NCBI GenBank assembly: GCA_003857395.1 | Contig: RPRC01000096.1 | Span: forward strand, 1-38,551 | DNA from: Geobacter sp. | GTDB taxonomy: Bacteria > Desulfobacterota > Desulfuromonadia > Geobacterales > Geobacteraceae | Length of the DNA: 38,551 bases | Direction: 5' to 3' | Part shown: positions 33,824 through 38,551 of the stretch, in pieces | How the letters are laid out: the number at the start of each line of letters is the position of its first letter | Position numbering within the stretch: position 1 is the first letter of the stretch | Notes under the pieces: generated by a model | The model's database searches: none | What the model was told of the DNA's origin: nothing | Seen by the model: the letters and a program-made list of their open reading frames with translations, nothing else | Translations under genes and position numbers: made by a program

Positions 33824-34362
33824 TGCGATTTACCATTAATCTTGCAACCAGGAGAGTCATTGGCCAGCGGCGGATAGACCGCGCCTGTACTATTGCAGTT
33901 GTGCTGCTGGCGATCCTGCTGGCAGGGAACATCCTGCTTTTTTCCTGGAATTATGGAGAAATGCGGCGGATCGATGCCGAGGCAGCTGCGGTGAAAAATC
34001 AACTGGCACGACCTCTGCCGAGTATCTCCGCAAAGGAACAAGCCGATATTTTGGAAAATAGTTCATTTTACAACGATATCATCAAACGCAAGACCTACGG
34101 CTGGCTGGCGTTTCTGGAACAGTTGGAAATAGCCACCCCGGATGGCATCTCGCTAACCAATCTCACGCCAGACAGGGGAAATGGCAGCATGACGATCGCA
34201 GGATGGGCACGTGACTTCAAGGTTCTTGAGGAGTATCTGGTCCTGCTGGAGGACTCCGAAACCTTTTCTGATGTGTTGCTCCAGTCCCATAAAGAGGATG
34301 AGTTGTGGGAACAGGCCAAAGGAGTCAGGTTTTCCCTTTCCTGTCAGGTGAAAGAACAATGA
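33823..34362 (+). CDS. PilN-like alignment protein
   Basis: About 179 residues, starting at ATG 33823 in the overlapping TGATG. It begins MRFTINLATRR, the conserved PilN-type N-terminal tail (INLA) that binds PilM, then one transmembrane helix (about 24-43) and a periplasmic domain with a helical start. It continues the PilM-PilN-PilO arrangement. It ends in an ATGA overlap with pilO. Confidence 0.82.
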   Translation: MRFTINLATRRVIGQRRIDRACTIAVVLLAILLAGNILLFSWNYGEMRRIDAEAAAVKNQLARPLPSISAKEQADILENSSFYNDIIKRKTYGWLAFLEQLEIATPDGISLTNLTPDRGNGSMTIAGWARDFKVLEEYLVLLEDSETFSDVLLQSHKEDELWEQAKGVRFSLSCQVKEQ

Positions 34363-34904
34363 GACAAGCGGTTCTGGAACTCTATCAGCAGAAAAGGCCC
34401 TGGTTTCTGGTAATCGGGCTTTTGCTGCTCCTGAACATCAGCGCTTTTGCGGGAATTATGCTATTCCAGCAGCCGGCCCTTGACCAGAAGCAGGAGCTGG
34501 CAGCACAGCAGCAAAAAAGTCTCGCTGCGCTGGGCCAGGGTGATGCAGGCGACGTTTATCGCACTGGCAAGAGGGATCTGGAAAAATTGCAGGCGCTGAT
34601 ACCTCCCAAACGAGCGTTTGCCCCACTGCTTGGGCAAATCATGGACGTATCCGCGGAATGCCACCTCTCCAGCGACTCTCTGACCTACAAGCCTGCCTAC
34701 CTTGGTCAACGGAAGCTGCTGGTTTATACCATTGCACTGTCCGTGAGCGGACGCTATTCGGCAATCCGCTGTTTTCTGTACAAGATGCAGAGCAAAAAGG
34801 AACTCGTGGTTATCGATGGTATTAGCTTTGCGAACGAGAACCCTTATGCGGAAAATGTCTCCATGAAGCTCCAGTTGACGGCGTACCTGAGGGACGGCGC
34901 ATGA
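34359..34904 (+). CDS. PilO/GspM-like alignment protein
   Basis: 181 residues. One transmembrane helix near 15-36 (LVIGLLLLLNISAFAGIML), a helical coiled-coil region, then a ferredoxin-like periplasmic domain with a KPAYLGQRKLLVYTIALSVSGRYSAI segment. It starts within pilN (ATGA) and probably heterodimerises with the PilN-like protein. Size, topology and gene order support the call; sequence similarity alone would be weak. Confidence 0.75.
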   Translation: MRQAVLELYQQKRPWFLVIGLLLLLNISAFAGIMLFQQPALDQKQELAAQQQKSLAALGQGDAGDVYRTGKRDLEKLQALIPPKRAFAPLLGQIMDVSAECHLSSDSLTYKPAYLGQRKLLVYTIALSVSGRYSAIRCFLYKMQSKKELVVIDGISFANENPYAENVSMKLQLTAYLRDGA

Positions 34905-35521
34905 ACAGGCAGCGTTTGGTACTCTTGATTCTGGTTCTGCTGCTCATAGCATCGTCGCTCTGGGGGATTTTTTCCTATCCACGGCAAAAAACCGTAGCCA
35001 AACTTACCTATTCCCCCGGGTCCCGAGCGGTCTCCGCCCGGAAGAGCCTGAAGGCGGAGAGTCCCGGCGCGAAGCAGATCGACAAGCGCATCCTGAGGAT
35101 CGATCTTCTTGAGCAGCGGCCGGTATTCGCGGAATATCAACGGGATATCTTCCGTCCTTTGTTTGTTGACCGGGAAACGCTGCTGGAGCGACAGGCCGCA
35201 GCGGCAGCAGCGGCAGAGGCGGCCCGCCTGGCCCGAAGGATACCACCGCAGCAGCCCGTCAAGCCACTTCCCGTGCCGACCGGGATTCAGAATGAACTGT
35301 CATCCTTCAAACTCCATGGCTTTCTGAAGAAAGGCGGCAAAAAGATCGTCTTCCTGGCAAAGGGCCAGGAGATTACCCCGGTGAAGGAGGGTACTACCTT
35401 TGCCGGACGCTATAGTGCCACGTCCGTGACCGATCAGGTCCTGATCCTGAAGGTAGCCGGTACTGGTGAAGAGGTCATCATCCCCTTGATAGAAAATGAA
35501 CCGTTACGAACGATGCGGTAG
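34901..35521 (+). CDS. Single-pass periplasmic protein, PilP/GspC-like
   Basis: 206 residues. Signal-anchor helix at 5-24, a long Pro/Ala-rich linker (an AAAAAAAEAARLARR helix near 108-125), and a C-terminal small beta domain with LSSFKLHGFLKKGGKKIVFLA and KEGTTFAGRYSATSVTDQVL, which resembles the homology region of GspC and PilP that contacts the secretin. It overlaps pilO by four bases and precedes the secretin by 51 bases, exactly where PilP or GspC would lie. Confidence 0.68.
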   Translation: MNRQRLVLLILVLLLIASSLWGIFSYPRQKTVAKLTYSPGSRAVSARKSLKAESPGAKQIDKRILRIDLLEQRPVFAEYQRDIFRPLFVDRETLLERQAAAAAAAEAARLARRIPPQQPVKPLPVPTGIQNELSSFKLHGFLKKGGKKIVFLAKGQEITPVKEGTTFAGRYSATSVTDQVLILKVAGTGEEVIIPLIENEPLRTMR

Positions 35522-35572
35522 CCGGTCAAACCCGTTCCCGGAAGCGGGGTCGGCACCTGAGGAGTCACAAGA

Positions 35573-37528
35573 ATGCGTACTCTGATATATCTGCTCATAG
35601 CAGGCTGTTTGACGGTTACCCTGCTCGGCTGTGCCGCCGGCAGGGCTTTCAACGCCGGCCAGAATCTGGAAGAAGAGGGCAAGTACGAGGAGGCCATGCT
35701 CAGTTATGCCGATGCCTTCCGTGCCGATCCCGAGGTCGTAGAATACCGGGCACGGTTCCTTACTACCCGTGACAGAGCGGCAGAGGCTCGCTATGCGAAA
35801 GGGGTGGAAGAATTCAGAGGTGGTAATTATCCGGCCGCTTTGTCGGATTTCCAGGTTGCCTATGTGCTCGATCCCACCAAAGAGATCTACAAGCAGCAGG
35901 TCGACCTCACCATGCGGAAAAGGGATGGGCAGCAGGCTTACCAGGAAGGGCTGTCATTCGAGAAAGACAACAAGCCAAAATTCGCCAACCTCGCCTACGA
36001 GAAAGCCATCGATCTGGACCCGGAAGAGTCTCTCTACAAACAAGCCCGGGACAGAGCCCGCACCCAGCTCGATAGCAGGACAGCAAGCTATGAATTGAAT
36101 ATAAAGTCTTTGAAGCCCTTTGCCTTCAAATTTACCGGCTCGGGTCTCAAGGGGGTCTTTCTCATCCTTAGCCAGCTTTCCGGCATCAATTTCATCTTCG
36201 ACGAGGGGGTCAAGGACCAGCCGGTTACCATCAGCCTGGAACGAACGAATTTCCGTCAGGTGCTGGATCTGCTCAGCACCATGCACAAGCTCGGCAGTAC
36301 CGTCCTTAATGAAAAAACCGTGCTGATCTATCCGAAGACGGCCGACAAGATCAAACAGTATGAAAATATGGAACTGCGCACCTTCCATCTCAACTACATG
36401 GACGCGAAAAAAGGCATCAATCTGATCCGCAGCATGTTGCCGGCACGCAAGGTTTACGTCAACGAAGAGACAAACTCCATCGTCGTGCGTGATAACAGTG
36501 AAGCCGTTGCAGTGATAGGGAAATTGCTGGATGCCAACGACGTACCGGATGCAGAGGTGCTGCTGGATGTTGAAGTTATCGAGCTGAACGACAAGAACAC
36601 CAGGAATGTCGGTCTACTGCTGAGCCGTTATGCAGTCGATGTCGGGGCGTTTAATCTGAGCAGCGGACAGCTGCTGGCCGACACGTTGGTCAATGCACAA
36701 ACGACCGGGAGCACGACTATTACGGATGCGAGCATATCCAACCTGGTCAACGCTTTCAATTGGAACGGCTTTGGCGGATTCGTGACAGTGCCGAATGCTA
36801 CCTATAATTTCGGTAAGACGTTTGCAAAGGGAGAGGTCCTCTCAAATCCGAAAATCCGGGTGAAAAACAAGGAAAAGGCAAAGTTCACGGTCGGCACCCG
36901 GGTGCCGATCACCACTACCACGACCAACGGGACGATCGGCGGCTTCAGTGTTAATGTCCAGTATGTGGACGTGGGGGTAAAGCTGAACGCCGAACCATTG
37001 ATTCAGCTCAATAACAGTATCGATATCAAGCTGAGTCTGGAGGTCAGTTCCATTGTACAGAAGGAGACACTGGCCGACAAGACGACGACCGTCGTTACCA
37101 TCGGAACCCGCAACCTGGAAACGGTCCTGAGCCTGAAAGATGGAGAAACCAGCGTCATTGGCGGTCTGATCTCCCGAACCAATACGGACAGCAAGAGTAA
37201 GATATTTTTGCTGGGTGACATTCCCATAATTGGGCCGTTTATTTCCGGTGACAGTAATAGCAAGGAAAAGACCGAGATCGTTCTTGCCATCACTCCTCAT
37301 CTGATGCGGGGACTGGTAGCGCCGCCGGCTAATGTCATCTCTTTCATGTCCGGCAAAGAGGATGATCCGTCCCTTGCAATCTTTCCACCCTCCAGCGACG
37401 AAGAGGAGCTGACAGGCAATGAAGCTTTGTTGCACAGGCCTGGGCGGACAACCGTGCAGCAGCCTCCTTCTCCGGTGGTCACTCCGCAGGCTGAAGTTCC
37501 GGCAGGCACCTCGGAGACCATTCCGTAA
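35573..37528 (+). CDS. gspD: Secretin (GspD/PilQ type) lipoprotein with TPR-like N-terminus
   Basis: 651 residues. A lipoprotein signal ends LLGC with C20 as the lipidated residue. Residues about 25-170 are a tetratricopeptide-like region (GQNLEEEGKYEEAMLSYADA, VEEFRGGNYPAALSDF). An STN/N0 domain follows (about 185-260; LSQLSGINFIFDEGVKDQPV) and one N1-like domain, and the secretin core runs from about 400 to 590 with VLSNPKIRVKNKEKAKFTVG, GETSVIGGLISR and DIPIIGPFISG. It forms the outer-membrane pore. The TPR extension is not part of classical GspD but is seen in several hybrid systems. A Pro/Ser-rich tail ends the protein. Confidence 0.92.
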   Translation: MRTLIYLLIAGCLTVTLLGCAAGRAFNAGQNLEEEGKYEEAMLSYADAFRADPEVVEYRARFLTTRDRAAEARYAKGVEEFRGGNYPAALSDFQVAYVLDPTKEIYKQQVDLTMRKRDGQQAYQEGLSFEKDNKPKFANLAYEKAIDLDPEESLYKQARDRARTQLDSRTASYELNIKSLKPFAFKFTGSGLKGVFLILSQLSGINFIFDEGVKDQPVTISLERTNFRQVLDLLSTMHKLGSTVLNEKTVLIYPKTADKIKQYENMELRTFHLNYMDAKKGINLIRSMLPARKVYVNEETNSIVVRDNSEAVAVIGKLLDANDVPDAEVLLDVEVIELNDKNTRNVGLLLSRYAVDVGAFNLSSGQLLADTLVNAQTTGSTTITDASISNLVNAFNWNGFGGFVTVPNATYNFGKTFAKGEVLSNPKIRVKNKEKAKFTVGTRVPITTTTTNGTIGGFSVNVQYVDVGVKLNAEPLIQLNNSIDIKLSLEVSSIVQKETLADKTTTVVTIGTRNLETVLSLKDGETSVIGGLISRTNTDSKSKIFLLGDIPIIGPFISGDSNSKEKTEIVLAITPHLMRGLVAPPANVISFMSGKEDDPSLAIFPPSSDEEELTGNEALLHRPGRTTVQQPPSPVVTPQAEVPAGTSETIP

Positions 37529-37531
37529 GTT

Positions 37532-38026
37532 ATGATGAATTTACTTTGTAAGCGAAGAGGGTTTAGCCTCCTTGAACTGATTGTAGCAATCAGTATCCTG
37601 ACCATTCTGGTCGCGGGCATCGTGCCTTTGACGCGCATGACCGCCAAGAGGACACGGGAGATTGACCTGCGGCGGAACCTTCGGATCATGCGTACTGCTC
37701 TCGATGATTTCAAAAAGAGCTACGACAAGGCCGTGGATGATAAAAAGATTCCTGTCACGGAGAACAAGTCCGGCTATCCCGAGACGCTGCAACAGTTGGT
37801 GGAAGGCTACGATTTTGGTGGGCTGTATGCATTCAAGAAGAAGTTTCTGCGGCGGATCCCGGTTGATCCGATGAATCCGCCGGAACCCGGCGAAGAACCC
37901 GAATGGGGGTTGCGTTCGTACAGCGATCAGCCTGATTCCAACACTTGGGGCGGGGAAGATGTCTATGATGTGTATTCACTCAGTGAAGGAACGGCACTTG
38001 ACGGCACAAAATACCGTGAATGGTAA
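37532..38026 (+). CDS. Type II secretion pseudopilin (GspG-like)
   Basis: 164 residues, starting three bases after the secretin stop. A prepilin leader MMNLLCKRRG is cleaved before FSLLELIVAISI, with E at +5 of the mature protein. A long helix and a C-terminal beta domain follow, with the usual PEPGEEPEWGLRSYSDQPD and VYDVYS segments. The final WGGEDVYDVYSLSEG region resembles the GspG calcium-binding loop area. It probably is a pseudopilus subunit of the system built by gspF-pilMNO and the secretin. Confidence 0.85.
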   Translation: MMNLLCKRRGFSLLELIVAISILTILVAGIVPLTRMTAKRTREIDLRRNLRIMRTALDDFKKSYDKAVDDKKIPVTENKSGYPETLQQLVEGYDFGGLYAFKKKFLRRIPVDPMNPPEPGEEPEWGLRSYSDQPDSNTWGGEDVYDVYSLSEGTALDGTKYREW

Positions 38027-38474
38027 GTTCTTGCAGTATGGACGGATAAAAAGTGGAATTCGGGGCTTTACCTTGATAGAGCTGATGATTGTGCTCTCAA
38101 TTGTCGGCATTCTGGCTTCGATAGCCGCTCCAAATTATCAACGATGGGTCATCAGGGCGAAAGAAGCCGCGCTGAGTGACAGCCTGAACAACTTCCGCAA
38201 GACCATCGACGAGTATTATGCCGACCAGGGCAAGTATCCGGGCTCTCTTGACGACCTGGTTGCCAAGGGATATTTGCGGGGGATGCCGAGCGATCCATTT
38301 ACCAAAAGGACCGATACCTGGATAACGGTTGCTCCGCCTGTAACGGATATCACACCGTCAGATTCCGCTTCATCGTCGGTAACCGTTCCGCTCAAAGAAG
38401 CCGGCAATGTCTATGATGTCCATAGCGGCTCCAATTATGTCGGGAGCAATGGCGTGCCCTGTAACGAGTGGTGA
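38016..38474 (+). CDS. gspG: Type II secretion pseudopilin (GspG/OxpG-like)
   Basis: About 152 residues from GTG 38016, which overlaps the end of the preceding gene; TTG 38031 is another possible start, and both lack a clear ribosome site. The leader ends RIKSGIRG before FTLIELMIVLS, with the +5 glutamate. The C-terminal part has a YPGSLDDLVAKGYLRG-like helix, PSDPFTKRTDTW, and the GNVYDVHSGS signature of GspG. It is the most typical major pseudopilin here. It ends about 35 bases before a partial MITE copy, so the operon may end here. Confidence 0.85.
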   Translation: MNGKFLQYGRIKSGIRGFTLIELMIVLSIVGILASIAAPNYQRWVIRAKEAALSDSLNNFRKTIDEYYADQGKYPGSLDDLVAKGYLRGMPSDPFTKRTDTWITVAPPVTDITPSDSASSSVTVPLKEAGNVYDVHSGSNYVGSNGVPCNEW

Positions 38475-38508
38475 AGCGGGAGCGAGTAGCGGGTAGCGGT
38501 TAGGTAGT

Positions 38509-38551
38509 GTTCATCCGGAAACTCCGAAATAGTGCCAGCCCAACCCTTGCC
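38509..38551 (+). mobile_element. Terminal part of a third MITE-like copy (cut by window edge)
   Basis: TTCATCCGGAAACTCCGAAA followed by CAGCCCAACC matches the terminal repeat and inner arm of the elements at 29389 and 30911. Only about 43 bases are visible, so the rest cannot be judged. Confidence 0.55.

Noticed and set aside
1..38551. CRISPR arrays, rRNA genes, phage or integrase genes.
   Set aside because: No regularly spaced repeats, rRNA sequence, or integrase/transposase frame was seen anywhere in the window.

Overview
The window looks like chromosomal DNA from a Geobacter-type bacterium (Desulfuromonadales/Geobacteraceae). I infer this from an exported diheme c-type cytochrome, a type II secretion/type IV pilus hybrid locus of the kind seen in Geobacter, a ferritin with a small cysteine protein, and GC-rich REP-like palindromes in spacers. 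The assignment rests on recognition only, not on a database search.

Layout. 1-5.8 kb: the start of phosphate acetyltransferase (minus, cut by the window edge), an ExeA/GspA-like ATPase plus GspB pair (plus), a diheme cytochrome (minus) and two small cysteine-rich proteins. 5.9-15.4 kb: mostly housekeeping genes: priA, ttcA, a cysE-mnmA-mtaB operon (minus), ferritin plus a DUF1450-like protein (minus), a PHP-phosphotransferase fusion (minus), and tRNA-Arg(UCG) with a terminator. ttcA, mnmA, mtaB and the tRNA gene make this stretch rich in tRNA biology. 15.7-30.9 kb: an accessory block, all on the plus strand. 31.7-38.5 kb: a gspF-pilM-pilN-pilO-pilP/gspC-like-gspD-pseudopilin-pseudopilin operon (plus).

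The accessory block is the part that deserves attention. It holds, in order, a PotD-like solute-binding protein, an outer-membrane barrel, a single-chain fusion of ethanolamine ammonia-lyase large and small subunits (EutB-EutC) that carries a Sec signal peptide, a terminator and palindrome, an unrecognised polytopic membrane protein, a complete BtuD/BtuF/BtuC-type (cobalamin/siderophore family) ABC transporter, and then, 11 bases downstream, a MoxR-DUF58-BatD-like-VWA-coiled coil-VWA set. The EutB half keeps the residues that align with the E. coli substrate-binding set (R160, Q162, N193, E287, D362). EutBC is normally a cytoplasmic adenosylcobalamin enzyme of two separate chains, so an exported fused form beside a corrinoid-type transporter and a MoxR/VWA assembly module is, as far as I know, undescribed. 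The working model is a periplasmic corrinoid-dependent lyase (or corrinoid-binding protein) with its own cofactor supply and maturation machinery. That functional link is inference.

The last VWA gene is bracketed by two inverted copies of a ~200-bp MITE-like element, and a third copy begins at the right window edge. A near-perfect 59-base palindrome abuts the second copy. The secretion genes are split: the ExeA/GspB pair lies about 28 kb from gspF, and no gspE ATPase is present in the window.
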